64,000 nt of DNA from Saccharum officinarum. Its lineage: Eukaryota > Streptophyta > Magnoliopsida > Poales > Poaceae. Shown here piece by piece: positions 33,171 to 44,567 of the stretch (the first letter of the stretch is position 1; each line of letters opens with the position of its first letter). The translations under genes were made by a program, and so were the position numbers. The notes beneath the pieces are model-generated. The model saw only the letters and a list, made by a program, of their open reading frames with translations. It was not told the origin of the DNA and did not search any database. Location: positions 14,798,214 to 14,862,213 of the forward strand of contig CM036188.1 in NCBI GenBank assembly GCA_020631735.1, given 5' to 3'.

Positions 33171-33500
33171 CACTACCAGAGACGGCTTTTATGCCGAGTG
33201 CCAAATGCTTTACCGAGTGCTACACTCGGCAAACCGTGACACTTGACAAAGAGCGCTTTGCCAAGCAGTGCACTCGGCAAAGAAAGTCTTTGCCGAGAGT
33301 CCAGCTCTCGGCAAAGATTTACGCTCGGCAAAGACACCCTCCTCTAACGGTAATCACCCACCCGTGACCCTTTGCCAAGTGCCTGCTGTTAGGCACTCGG
33401 CAAAGTTTTTTTGTAATTACTTTGCCGAGTGTTAGGTTCTGGCACTCGCAAAGGTCTTTGTTGCCAAGTGCTAGGAACCTAACACTCGGTAAAGAATTTT
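33171..33500. repeat. Left subterminal repeat region of the CACTA (copy 1)
   Basis: About ten forward and inverted copies of the (C)TTTGCCGAGTG motif. In this class of element such motifs are binding sites for the element-encoded DNA-binding protein. Confidence 0.9.
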
Positions 33501-33770
33501 AATTTTTTTCTTTTTGCACCTAAATTTTTTTCAGCCCAACTACAGTATTAGGAGCTAAATTTTCAAATTTGGTACATTTTTTATGTTTTTTACTATATTT
33601 AGTTAATTCATTTCATTTACTTGAATTTTTTTCGTAAAAAACAAGTTTGAACTGCATGGGCATGGAATAGTGGAATTTAGTCATTCAAAAAATGATATTC
33701 ATGCTTTTGAGTGTATTGTGAGGCCGTATCCAGGAACTCACCTGAAATTGCAAACATCTTGTTCACGAAA

Positions 33771-34034
33771 CATGGCCACCGACTTGCGGGCGATTTGTTT
33801 TTAAATTCTATTAAATGCAAACGAAGTCCGAAAATCACGAAAATGTCACGATATCACATGTGGAGATGTCTGGATTTTAAGCAACGTATGTCACAACTTG
33901 CTCGAAATATTCTCAGTTTTTTATCATAGCCTCTACATGCGATATCACGACATCTTGGCAATTATCGTGATTTTCGGACTTCGTTTGCATTTAATAGAAT
34001 TTAAAAATAAATCGCCTGCGAGTCGGTGGCCATG
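33771..34034. repeat. Large inverted repeat (hairpin) in the CACTA (copy 1)
   Basis: Arms 33,771-33,840 and 33,965-34,034 are inverted copies with only a few mismatches over 70 bp, around a spacer of about 124 bp. The spacer contains further inverted CACGATATCACATG/CATGCGATATC matches. The right arm ends exactly where transposase coding sequence begins, so the left arm is probably a snap-back duplication of the sequence next to a deletion breakpoint. Confidence 0.85.
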
Positions 34035-37000
34035 CTTTATGAATTGATGAATTGGTCAGTGCATGGGAGGAAGGCGTATGGACACACGACCGAGCTACAA
34101 AGACAAGCTATGCACATTTGGTACTACAACTCCCTGCATGACTTCCTAGCCTATGGGATATTCTGCGCCTAGTGTGTTCACAGGAAGTTCCCATGCCTAA
34201 TATGCAAGGAACGTCTGAGGTTCATTTGGTTGCAGAAGGGTGGCAAGTATTCGTCGTTCGACAAACATCGTCAATTCCTCTCTCTTGACCATCCATTCAG
34301 ATAAGACATCAAGAACTTTACGAAAGGTGTCGTAGTGAAAGACCCTCCACCACAGATGATGACTGGTGCCGAGGTTCATGCTCAGATAGATGCTCTCGTG
34401 GCCAATCAAGAAGGTGGTGGTATTGTGGGGTATGGTGAGGAACACATGTGGACTCATAAGTCGGGCTTCACTCTGGGCACAAAACCCGATACCCGAACCC
34501 CAAACCCGAAATACCCGGACCCGGATCCGAAGTACCCGAACCCGCACTACCCGAACTCTTGTTCGGATAGTGAATCTTATTACCCGAATTTATATCGGGT
34601 AATTCGGGTAGTTACACCTGGTACCCGAAAAAACCGAATAGGAATACGTATCAGGCTGCCAGCAATTAAGTGTAGTAGCAAACTAGTCAAATTTCCCGTG
34701 GCCTTTCTCGGCTTTGCTTCCCAATTAACTCACCTCTTTACTTCCGTCTTCATCTCCTTGACTCCCCGAGACTCCGAGTTCCCGTGTGAAGCACAAGCAC
34801 TATTGTGATGGCAGGCAGCAGGCTTGAACTTTGCTCTTGTATCTTGTCAGTAGTAATAAAGTAGTCAGTACCTCAGTACCTATGTCGTGGTTTGCACCTG
34901 CGGTAAAAAACTTGAATGCGTCGTTTATCTGTTATATTAATGAGTTATCTATTCTGTGCAAAATTCTATGATGTTATCACTTTTGCTATGATTTTATATA
35001 TTTCGGGTATATTGGGTATACCCGAACCCGAACCCGAATTTGCGGGTATCAGAACCTGTGGGTAGTGGTTTTTTGGGGCTGTTATCGGGTAATAATTCTC
35101 ATTACCCGAACTTTTGAAAACCTGAACTACCCGACCCGAACTTTGCGGGTTACCCGAACGCCCAGAGTGAGTCGGGCTTGATGAGGCTGCCCTATTTTGA
35201 TGACCTCCTTCTCCCACATAACATTGATGTAATGCACACTGAAAAGAATGTCACTGAGGCACTTTAGGGAACCATCATGGAAACTGAAAAGTCAAAGGAC
35301 AACCCTAAGGCTAGAGTGGACTTGGCAACGTTATGCGATAGACCAAAGCAAGAGATGCAGCCTCCTAGAGGCGACAAGACATGGAAAAGACCTAAGGTCG
35401 ATTTCGTCTTGTCCAGGAAATATAGGAGGGAAGTACTTGAATGGATGCAGACGCTAATGTTCCCTGATGGGTATGCAGCGAATCTGAGGAGGGGAGTGAA
35501 CTTATCCACTCTGCCAGTCAACGGGATGAGGAGTCATGACTACCACATATATGGATTGAGCGGCTTCTTTCGGCAATAGTTTGAGGTTATGTCCCTAAGC
35601 ATGTGTGGCTAGCACTGGCAGAGTTAAGCTACTTCTTCCGCTAGCTTTATGCCAAGGAGTTATCTCGGACCGTGATTGATGACTTGGAAAACGTGGTGCC
35701 TGTATTGCTCTGTAAGTTGGAGAAGATCTTTCCACCTGGCTTCTTCAATCCGATGCAGCATTTGATATTGCACCTCCCCTATGAGGCACGAATAGGGGCT
35801 CGTGCAGGCCCGCTGGTGCTATCCAATCGAGAGATGTCTAAAGACTCTTCACAAAAAATATAGAAATAAAGGAAAAATTGAGGCTTCTATTGCATAGACA
35901 TACATTCTGGAGGAGGTGTCAAACTTCATAGAAAAATACTACGCCGAGAACCTTCCTAGCGTGCATAATCCACCCCCTCATTACAATGCTGGCGAAAATG
36001 AATCGAACCTCAGCCTTTTTCGAGGGCAACTCAGAAGCACAAGTGCATCAACCACTAAGACCTCGACACGTGAAGGGTGGCGCTGCATCATGCTATATGT
36101 GTTGAACAACCTTGACGAGGTGACGCCGTACATTAGGTAAGTTCTCAACGAACTTGTTTCAATACACCATCACTGTTCCTCAGCCAACCCTTGTTTCACG
36201 TTGGTACAGGAAATTTCTTCATCAGTTCTAGAATCAATCAAGAGATCCTACCTTGCAAGAAGCTGATACCCTTCTTTCAAAGGGTGCGGGACCAGTGAGG
36301 CCCGATTTTATTTCTTGGTTCAAAAATAAGGTACTTTCTAATTTAGCTCGTACTTAGTTCGACCTTCTAAGTTGCTCGTACATTCAAATAATACAATGAT
36401 CTATCCTGCTCGAGCTTGCAGGCCCAAACCAATGTGTCTATCAGTGGCGAGTTGAGACAGGTTGCAAACGGCTATGCCTATAGGGTCAAGTCATTTACTG
36501 GTTATGACATGAATGGATATCACTTTCACACAGCAAGCTACGAGCAGAGTCGACCCAACCGAAGAACCACAAATAGTGGAGTTTTTACCCCCGACACTAA
36601 TAGCCTCAACTATTATGGAAGAATTGAAGGAATATATGAACTTTCATTTGCAAATGTCATCGGTTGCAAACCTCTTAGTCCTGTCATATTCAAATGCATT
36701 GGTTTGATCCTGGAATAACGAGACGGACCCCTCATCTTGGGCTAGTCGAAATTCAACATGATTCTGTCTATCTAGGAGATGATGTCTATATTGTGGCTCA
36801 ACAGGCCACGAAGGTTTATTATACCTCATATGCATGCCAAACCAAAGAGCATCTTAAGGGTTGGGCTATTATGCATAAGGTATCGCCACATGGTAAACTA
36901 CCTATCCCAAACGATAAAGATTACAACTTCAACATAAACACATATGATGGAGAGTTCTATAAAAAAGAGGGGCTACAAGGGATGTTCGACATAGACTTAA

Positions 37001-37272
37001 CCGAAGCGATAGAAATGGATGTAGACAATGATTGGGTTGATGACGAGGACGATGGAGATGACGTGCAAGATGTGAAAGACTTACAAATGCTTGAGCGATT
37101 ACATTTAGGCAATGACAATGAAGACAACATTCCTTCTTCGGATAGTGTTGATTATTTTGACATGGTTGATAGTGATGATGAGACTTTTGATCCAGCTAAT
37201 CCTGATCATGTAATACATGTAATACTATATTATTTTGTAATTATATTTTGTTTATTTTGCATCTATTTCTAA
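34035..37272 (+). pseudogene. tnp2-type CACTA transposase pseudogene with DUF4218/DUF4216 regions (copy 1)
   Basis: Blocks in order. YNSLHDFLAYGIF and GGKYSSFDKHRQFLSLDHPF are from Transposase_21. After the nested element come NIDVMHTEKNVTEAL, KARVDLATLCDRPKQ and EVLEWMQTLMFPDGYA. Next are HDYHIWIERLL- and IFPPGFFNPMQHLILHLPYE-type blocks (DUF4218). After two introns (36,137-36,209 and 36,331-36,421, both GT-AG) come VKSFTGYDMNGYHFHTASYE, DVYIVAQQATKVYY and an acidic tail (DUF4216). The N-terminal catalytic half is missing. Several TAG stops sit at Trp or Gln positions. A 1-base loss in the KC(H)WFDP motif is shared by both copies, so it is probably real. Confidence 0.9.
34469..35169. mobile_element. 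Nested MULE-like non-autonomous element, 701 bp (copy 1)
   Basis: The ends CACTCTGGGC and GCCCAGAGTG are inverted repeats, and both subterminal zones are packed with ACCCGAAC/GGGTTCGGGT motifs. A 10 bp target duplication AGTCGGGCTT flanks it (34,459-34,468 and 35,170-35,179). A 9-11 bp duplication points to Mutator-like insertion. Removing the element restores the transposase phrase HKSGL. The interior is AT-rich with no coding capacity. Confidence 0.85.
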
Positions 37273-37347
37273 TTACTTCTTGTTTATTCTTTCTAATTTC
37301 TAATTAGCTCATGTTTACTCTTTCTAATTGCAGGTGATTGAACAAAG

Positions 37348-39510
37348 ATGGTGGGCAACCATCAGAGGAATTTGTTCTCGATTTACCGAAGGACACGTCC
37401 TACGCCAGCTGCAGAAGAGGAGCCGTCGGACAGGAGGAGGATGATGAGCAGCAGGAGGCAGGCTCATCCTCCCACGCCGGTGGAGCATGAGGTGGAGGAG
37501 GAGGTGGTGGCCGAGGATGGGGACGAGGACGGGGATGGGGATGAGGAGTAGGCTCGGTAGACGGACAAGGAAGGGGGTGGGGACTAGGACGACGAGGAGG
37601 AGGCGGTAGGTACAGGTTCCGCTTCCTCTAGTTCATCGAGTGTCTACTTGCGAGGTCCCGCGACCCTCCCTCCTCCGCCGACAACTCATCGACGCCCGGT
37701 GATTCGCCCCAAAGGGCAAAAGTTAGTAACTTAAGATGTTATCAATATTTTCTTCATATGATATGTTGAAAATTGGAATAGAAACTAATATTTTTTTTCT
37801 TAATCACTTATGCAGGAATTGGACCGTTGTGTCGAGTGGTGGTATCACATGCCATGTCAATGGCATCCTGGGTCTTCTGTGCAAGACCCACTTCCCTGGC
37901 CTGGTTGACTATGCCAAGAAGAGGGAGCTGGCCTACACCTTTGACCGCTATGCCAATGCCCCGACGCGGAGGCTGAGAACAAGATGGTGCGGGTGAAGCG
38001 GGCCTTTTGGGTAAGTCTTCATCGCCGCACATTGCTCAATACATCACATTCGTTGACTTTTCTTGAAATAATGAATGGATGCATCGTGTCTGTATGCAAC
38101 TTTATTACGGATACGAGGAGGGATTTGAGGCCAGAGCGGAGGCAGTGCCTTACCAAAGCCTAACAAAAAAGCTCCTCGTGGAATTCCATTATGAGGCGCG
38201 CGTCCATGCCATCGTCGCTTACCACAGGTCGATCCTTGGAGAGGATGTTAAGAAGCCACAAGCAAGAAGCATGACGCTGACCCGGGACCAGTACATATAG
38301 GTAGATAAAGAACATTAATATTGATTCCTTTTGAGATTAAGTAGTCTTAATTTGTTCCTCTTATATGTCAAATACTTGATGACGTACAGATGTGTCCCTG
38401 GTGGTGCGCCGCATATCCCGAGTGTTGGGAGATGATAGTGGACAGGTGGTGCGGCCCCGAGTTGACCGAAGCACACAACGCTGCCCGAGAGCGGTGATTG
38501 CTGATGCCAGGTATACCACACCATCAAGGCAGCCACAGCCTCGCCGTATACGGACAAGCATGGGTACTCAAATTCATTTCTCTATTCTAACACTTTATTC
38601 TGCCTGATTTCTAATCATCTTGTCGTCTTTCTCGCAGTCGGCGTCACATGCGGGCCAGGAGTGCACCATGTTCATGGCATATGCTATGGCTCACAAGGGC
38701 AAGGCGACGTCAACGTCTCCTACAACCTGTAGGATCCGCCCAAGGCGTACAGCAACCTGACCGTCTACACCTGCATCAATGAGTACACGTCGGCGGTAAG
38801 GTCTCTCCATGGAGATGACTACGACCTGAGCTCCCAGGACTTTGATCCAGAGGTCGTCATGAGGATTGGACGAGGAAAGAAGCATGAGTGGTACTATCTT
38901 GGCGATGGTGTCATCGACGCGACCTCTACTCCCTCCCTCTCCTAGATCCGAGCACGAAGCACGGACGCAAGCATTCCATATGCCCACGGTCGAACATTTC
39001 ACAACAGCGGATCCTGTCACTCCATGTGATTCCTGTTTTATTCATCATACATTGATATTTACATACATTATCTTTGCATTATTCAAACATTGTGGTGAAA
39101 TGTTGCAGGCCCAGGTCGAGCAATTGGAGGCCATGCGGGCGCCGATTGGCAGAGGATGGAGGCTTTGAAGGCCTAGCGCGTGGCGATGGAGCAGAGGCAG
39201 CAGCAGCATGGCGGAGGTTCTCCAGTACATGCAAGCTCTTGGGCAAAAGATGGGTATAGCTCCGCCAGCTTCGCTATTCGTTACACCGCCACCTCCACCT
39301 CCGGGCACGCTACTCCTGTAAGTATGAGTATGATTGTTTAAGTTTGTATGTTCATGCTTAGGGTCAAACCACAATACTACTTGTAGCCTAGTGGATTTAT
39401 TGTCTGACACATGCAATGTCTTCTCCTTTGTGCATCCTCAATCGGCGGGTTCGAATAATCCACCTCCCGGGCCCTCGAATGATCCAATTCATGATACACC
39501 ACAGTCTTAG
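37348..39510 (+). pseudogene. Second CACTA gene (TnpA-like, multi-exon), copy 1, frameshifted
   Basis: Exon 1 (37,348 onward) is Arg/Glu-rich and highly acidic. Exon 2 (37,816-38,010) reads TVVSSGGITCHVNGILGLL and HFPGLVDYAKKRELAYTFD. Later exons read EARVHAIVAYHRSILGEDV, then MCPWWCAAYPECWEMIVDRW, then a KKHEWYYLGDGVIDATSTPS block, and a Gln/Met-rich coiled-coil-like end. This gene accompanies tnp2 in grass CACTA elements and probably encodes the subterminal-repeat-binding partner. Copy 1 has several 1-base indels in short homopolymers (near 37,966, 38,146, 39,142 and 39,210) that break frames kept open in copy 2. Confidence 0.75.
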
Positions 39511-39811
39511 TGGGGAGCTTGGGGATCTGGGTAGTTGTCTTTGCATTTGTTGTTCACTTGGTGATGGACTTGTGATGCACTTGTTTTAGTTATTTGGACT
39601 TGTGATGGACTTGTGGACTTGTGTTAGCTATTTGGACTGGTGATGCACTTATGGTTATATATGTGATATATATTGTGATGCATCTGATTTATGTGAGATA
39701 TATGTGATGTATGTGAGATAAATGTGATGGAATGTGATTTATGTGAAATATTATTTTTGTCGTGATGGAATGTAAAAATTCAAAAAAAATAGGTCGGTTA
39801 TGGTCACTTTG

Positions 39812-40437
39812 CCGAGTGCAACACTCGGCAAGGCAGCCTTTGCCAAGCGTAATGCCAAAAACACTCGGCAAAGCTGGAAAAACGAAGCCAATTTTGGCCA
39901 GTTTCCCAGCTTTGCCAAGTGCCGGGAAGCAGGCACTCGGCAAAGAATTTTTTTTAAAAAAAAAATCTTTGCCGAGAGCTCTGCAGTGGGGCACTCGGCA
40001 CAGAAATTTTCAAAAAAAAAAACTTTTTTCTTTGCGAGTGCCAGGATGGTGAGCACTCTGCAAAGAAATTTTCAGAAAAAAATATTTTCTTTGTCGAGTG
40101 TCGTAGTGGTTAGCACTCGGCAAATAATTTTTCAAAAAAAAAATTTTGCCGAGTGCCATACAGAGGGACACTCGGCAAAGTTTTAAAAAATAAAAAAAAT
40201 TCTTTGCCGAGTGCCATGCAGAGGGGCACTCGGCAAAGCATCCGTCAATGTGCCGTGCGCCGTCACGGCAACTTTTCTTTGCTTGCCGAGTGCCTGAAAA
40301 AAGCACTTGGCAAAGAGGTCTTTGCCGAAGAATTTTTTGCCGTGTACCCTTTACTGAGTGCGGCACTCGGCAAAGCCTTTGCCGAGGGCAAAATGGCTTG
40401 CCCCTGGCACTCGGCAATGCATGCGTTTCCCGTAGTG
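39812..40437. repeat. Right subterminal repeat region of the CACTA (copy 1)
   Basis: Twenty or so forward and inverted TTTGCCGAGTG/CACTCGGCAAAG motifs, paired as short palindromes separated by A- or T-runs. Confidence 0.9.
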
Positions 40438-40440
40438 TTT

Positions 40441-41953
40441 CTTGTGTTCCAATCAGTCTCTAAGATTTTTTTTTCAAAATTTTTAGAAGCCCAGAGACAT
40501 TTTTCATGCTGTTGTCATCGACCAGAGGGACGGCGACGACCTATCAGCACAACAGTGACCAAGACTATGGGAATGGTGGCTGCCACTACGAGGGCTTGTC
40601 TCCTCCTCTCTATGACATCTGGACCCTATGATGAAACATCTTGAAAAATAATCCATAGTAAAGTTGTCGGGCCCCTACTTTAGGTTCCACTGCGCATCAT
40701 GTATCGGCCCTAGATTAGTAGCTGATACACACATGTCAAATAAGATTGATATAAAAAACCATACTTTTATTAATAGAGGGGAAAACACATTACATAGTTA
40801 GTATATTACATAGCTTGGGCCACTGGTCTAACAGACATCAGAGTCTAACATAGCGGTCCTAGGACGTCGTGGTTCCATTCCTACGGACAACTTGGAGTAC
40901 GGACGTAAACCTCATCTGTAAGCTCTATCCTATATCTTAATCCTAGTAGTCCTCACGTAGCTCCCTTGCATAGTTGTACGGCTTTGTCCTTGGGTGTATT
41001 CCTATTGTCCTATCCTTGCGTATCTTCGATAGTTCCATCCTCATATGTGCTTCTGTAGCTTCTCTCCTCAAAACATAGAGTAGAGTGGATTGAGTACATA
41101 AAGTACTCAGCAAGCCCTAACTTTGGGGGTAAGGTGTGGTGGATGGCGGAGTCTATATGTGGAGGTGGTTTATGGTGGAGGAGGTGTATATGATAATAGT
41201 GATGTTATATGTAAAAATGGAGTTTGGACCTTGGAAGAGTATTAACCCTTCTCGCCAGTTCCCGGAGTCTGTAATGGTCAACTTACCAGATTAACGTAGT
41301 TTCATTATACATAAAAGAATCTAATCATTTGAGACCTCATCCCAGCGATTGTCCATTCCAAGAACATGGCTATTCGAATAGATTTAATATACTCTGCAGA
41401 GGTTCTACACATTTCTCCACATGATAGACACAGTTCGACACCATCGTCATGGTTAGATAGGTCTAACAAAATCTCCTACCCGGATGCAATTACCTCATGT
41501 ATCCATACAACACAACCACGGTCTACCAGGGGTCAAGAAAACACACAAAGTCTGGATGATCACACAGGATCCATATTAGTAGTATAAACAGTGCTCGCAC
41601 TTGGCATGACAATAGTTTTATATGGAATACCACGTAGCAACCATGCTGGCCTGACCACACAAGATCACCCAGCATCTATGTTCTTTGCTGATAATCTGTT
41701 GCCACTCTGGCCTCCTAATAATAGTTGTACTTCTACCCAATGGGGTGTGAGACACAAATGCCCATATAGACATGTGGTTGTACGTAATTCTGGATAAGCG
41801 AGATGGCAAGACCGAAGCGAGTATCTCTCAACAGAAACCCTCACTAGGTGAACCTGCCAAGGTAATCCACACCACGTGAAATACCCCCCTCGCTCCCATC
41901 AGGAATAAGTTTTGGTTCACCAGATTATATTCAATGCTTTTATGGGAACTATA
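40441..41953. other. Unassigned non-coding segment up to the gap (copy 1)
   Basis: No coding content or terminal repeats recognised. Phrases such as CCCTCACTAGGTGAACCTGCCAAGGTAATCC suggest repetitive, possibly LTR-retrotransposon-derived DNA, but I cannot classify it. Confidence 0.35.
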
Positions 41954-42053
41954 NNNNNNNNNNNNNNNNNNNNNNNNNNNNNNNNNNNNNNNNNNNNNNN
42001 NNNNNNNNNNNNNNNNNNNNNNNNNNNNNNNNNNNNNNNNNNNNNNNNNNNNN
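41954..42053. other. Assembly gap, 100 N
   Basis: Exactly 100 N, the conventional size for a gap of unknown length. It separates two copies of the same 15.9 kb sequence. Confidence 0.99.
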
Positions 42054-44284
42054 CCAAACCAATTCGCCTTCATGGAACTACATGGCTTTGACTTTCTTGT
42101 CATAGTACTTGGTGATCCTTAGTTGTAGCTTCAATCAATGTTTTCCAAAGCGCGAAGCCGATGACAATTTAGATCTTCTAGATCGTCCATCATCTAAACT
42201 TTGTAATCATCGGCTATTAGATTTTCTTAAGATTCAATACGCTATGATCTAGTCCTGATCTCCCAAGGAAGAACAACTGCATGTCCATAAACTAATTCAT
42301 AATGAGAGCACTTAGTCGATCCATGGCATGCCATCCAATAGGCCCATAATGATTCATTCAATATTAAGTGCCACTTTCTTGGCCGATTGATTATCTTCTT
42401 CTTGATCAACTTAATCAATGTCTGATTGGACGCCTCTACTTGTCCATTGGCCTAGGCATAGTAGGGAGAAGAGTTCAATAACTTGAATCCTATACCAGCA
42501 GCAAAGCTCTCGAACTCCTCATAAATGAGCATTGCTCCTTGATCAGTAGTGATAGTCTGAGGGATCCCAAACCGATAGATGATATGCTCCTAGACAAAGT
42601 CAATCATGTTTTGGGACGTCACTGTCTTCAGTGGGATTGCTTCAACCCATTTGGTGAAATAATCTATTGCCACCACTATGAACTTATGACTTTTGCTGGA
42701 TGGTGGATAAATTTAGCTGATTATGTCAATTCCCCAACCTCTGAATGACCATGGCTTGATTACAAGATTTATCACTGATGCTGGTGATCTTTGAACATTA
42801 CTAAATCGTTGGCAATCTTGACATCCCCTATAATACTCAAAACAATCTTCCAACATCGTTGGCCAAAAGTAGCCTGATCTTTCGATAATCCATTTCATTT
42901 TATAAGCCGACTGATGAGCTCCGCAAACTCTTTTGTGGACTTCACCCATGAGGACCTTAGCATCTTCTTGGCTTAGACATTTGAGTAACACTCCATCAAT
43001 TGTCTTATAATATAGTTGTTCATCCAGTAGTACATATTTGATCGATTTATACTTAAGCTTCCTAGAGACCTTCTGTGATGGTTTCTTAAGGTAGTTTATT
43101 ATTTCTTCTCTCAAATCGTCGACAACAATTTCATTGCTCAAGACATCCTAAATTTGTCAATAACTAGAAGCACTTTGAGCTAGCCGGTTAGCTTCCTGAT
43201 TCTGAGCCCTTGGAATATGCTTGATGGCGACCATAGGGAATTTGTCGATCAAACTTCGACATTTCTCGTAGTAACCCCTCAAAATATTATCTTTGCGCTC
43301 ATATAGGCCGATTAACTAATTAATTACCAACTGAGAATCTCCAAAGATTTCAATTAGATCGGCCTTTACTTCCTGAAGAAGTTGAAGCCCTTTGAGTATA
43401 GCTTCATATTCAGCTTGATTATTGGTAGTCATTGGCTTGATGGTATATGCAAATTCAAAACTTGACCCTCGGGGTGAAATAATAAAAATGCCAATACCAC
43501 AACCCTGCTTGCACGATGAGCCATCGAAGAATAAAGTCCAAGGCATTGGCTCCACACAATCAATACTAGGCCTGTGTTGACGAGTTATGAAGTCAGCCAT
43601 TATCTACCCCTCAACTTGTTTGGCCAATTCATATCTCAGGTCAAACTCAGATTGTGCTGGAATCCACTTCCCCACTCTCCCATTCAGAATTGGCACTGAT
43701 AACATATGCTTGATCACATCGGCCTTAGACACCATAGTACACTCGGCCGATAGTAAATAATGCCGCAATTTAGTACATGAGAAGTACAAGCACAAACACA
43801 ACTTTTCCACTGGAGAGTACATTGTCTTTGGATCCAAAAGCCTTCCACTTATATAGAAAATGACTCGTTCCTTTCCTTCAAATTCTTGCATCAAGGCCGA
43901 CCCAATTGTATGGTTATTGGCCGACACGTACAATTTAAAGGGCTTGCCAAGCTGCGGAGGGACCAGCATCGGCGGAGCCTTCATGTATTCCTTAATCTCA
44001 TCAAATGCCTTCTGTTGTACGTCGTCCCATTTAAATTCTTGATTAGCTTTCAGTTTCAACAAGGGAGAGAATGGCAACATCTTTTCTGATAGATTTCAGA
44101 TGAATCTCCTGATGAAATTAATCTTGCCGATCAAAGATTGCAGCTGGGTTTTATTTGTTGGTGGAACTGCTTCATTGATAGCCTTCATACTTTTTTGCCC
44201 AACTTCAATCCCCCTTTCGTGCACCATGAAACCTAAGAATTCTCCGGCTGATACTCCAAAAGCACATTTGTTTGGTTTCATATA
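42054..44284 (-). pseudogene. Degenerate Tat-lineage pol (copy 2, cut by the gap)
   Basis: Same content as 26,095-28,322. The integrase zinc-finger region is one open frame here (43,141-42,713), including the HKRVCGAHQSAYK and GCQDCQRF ligands that a 1-base deletion disrupts in copy 1. The stops in the RNase H and core regions are shared. Confidence 0.85.
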
Positions 44285-44332
44285 ACAACCTAAAGGAACT
44301 GTACAACCTTTGCCAGAATAGTAAAATATTAT

Positions 44333-44559
44333 TAAGGATGAAAACGGTCGGAAACGGTCGAAAACGGACTTACGATATAGAAAAACGAAAACGGTCGGTT
44401 CGGGATATTTCTACATTTAGCAATTAAAGAGTACAAAAAATGATTGAAAATTGTTGTAAAACCAATTGAAACTGACAATTTTTCATGTTAAAAAACGGTT
44501 TATAATATAGAAAACGAAAACGGTCAATTCGGAATATTTCTGTTCCGTTTTCATCCCTA
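44333..44559. mobile_element. hAT-type MITE (copy 2)
   Basis: The same 227 bp element with AATATTAT target duplications at 44,325-44,332 and 44,560-44,567. Confidence 0.93.
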
Positions 44560-44567
44560 AATATTAT

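Larger units (their letters stand above)
33171..40437 (+). mobile_element. CACTA (CMC/EnSpm) transposon, 7,267 bp, structurally complete (copy 1)
   Basis: The left end is CACTACCAGAGACGGC and the right end, inverted, is CACTACGGGAAACGC. The flanking 3 bp target duplication is TTT (33,168-33,170 and 40,438-40,440). Both ends carry dense TTTGCCGAGTG and CACTCGGCAAA subterminal repeats. The interior has a tnp2-type transposase pseudogene, then a second gene in the same direction, as in grass CACTA elements. A MULE-like element is nested in the transposase. The element lacks the N-terminal half of the transposase, so it is not autonomous. Confidence 0.95.
26095..41953. repeat. Copy 1 of a near-identical 15.9 kb segment ending at the gap
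   Basis: Aligns collinearly with 42,054-57,920. The coordinate offset drifts only from 15,959 to 15,967 over 15.9 kb. The differences noted are mainly single-base homopolymer indels. The right end coincides exactly with the first N of the gap. This looks like an assembly overlap rather than a biological duplication. Confidence 0.95.

Noticed and set aside
33171..33500. CRISPR-like array from regularly repeated TTTGCCGAGTG motifs
   Set aside because: The repeats are short, in both orientations and irregularly spaced, and they lie at CACTA ends. This is plant nuclear DNA.
34490..34560. Telomere-like or centromeric repeat from ACCCGAACCCG runs
   Set aside because: The motif differs from plant telomere TTTAGGG and is confined to the subterminal zones of the nested MULE-like element.
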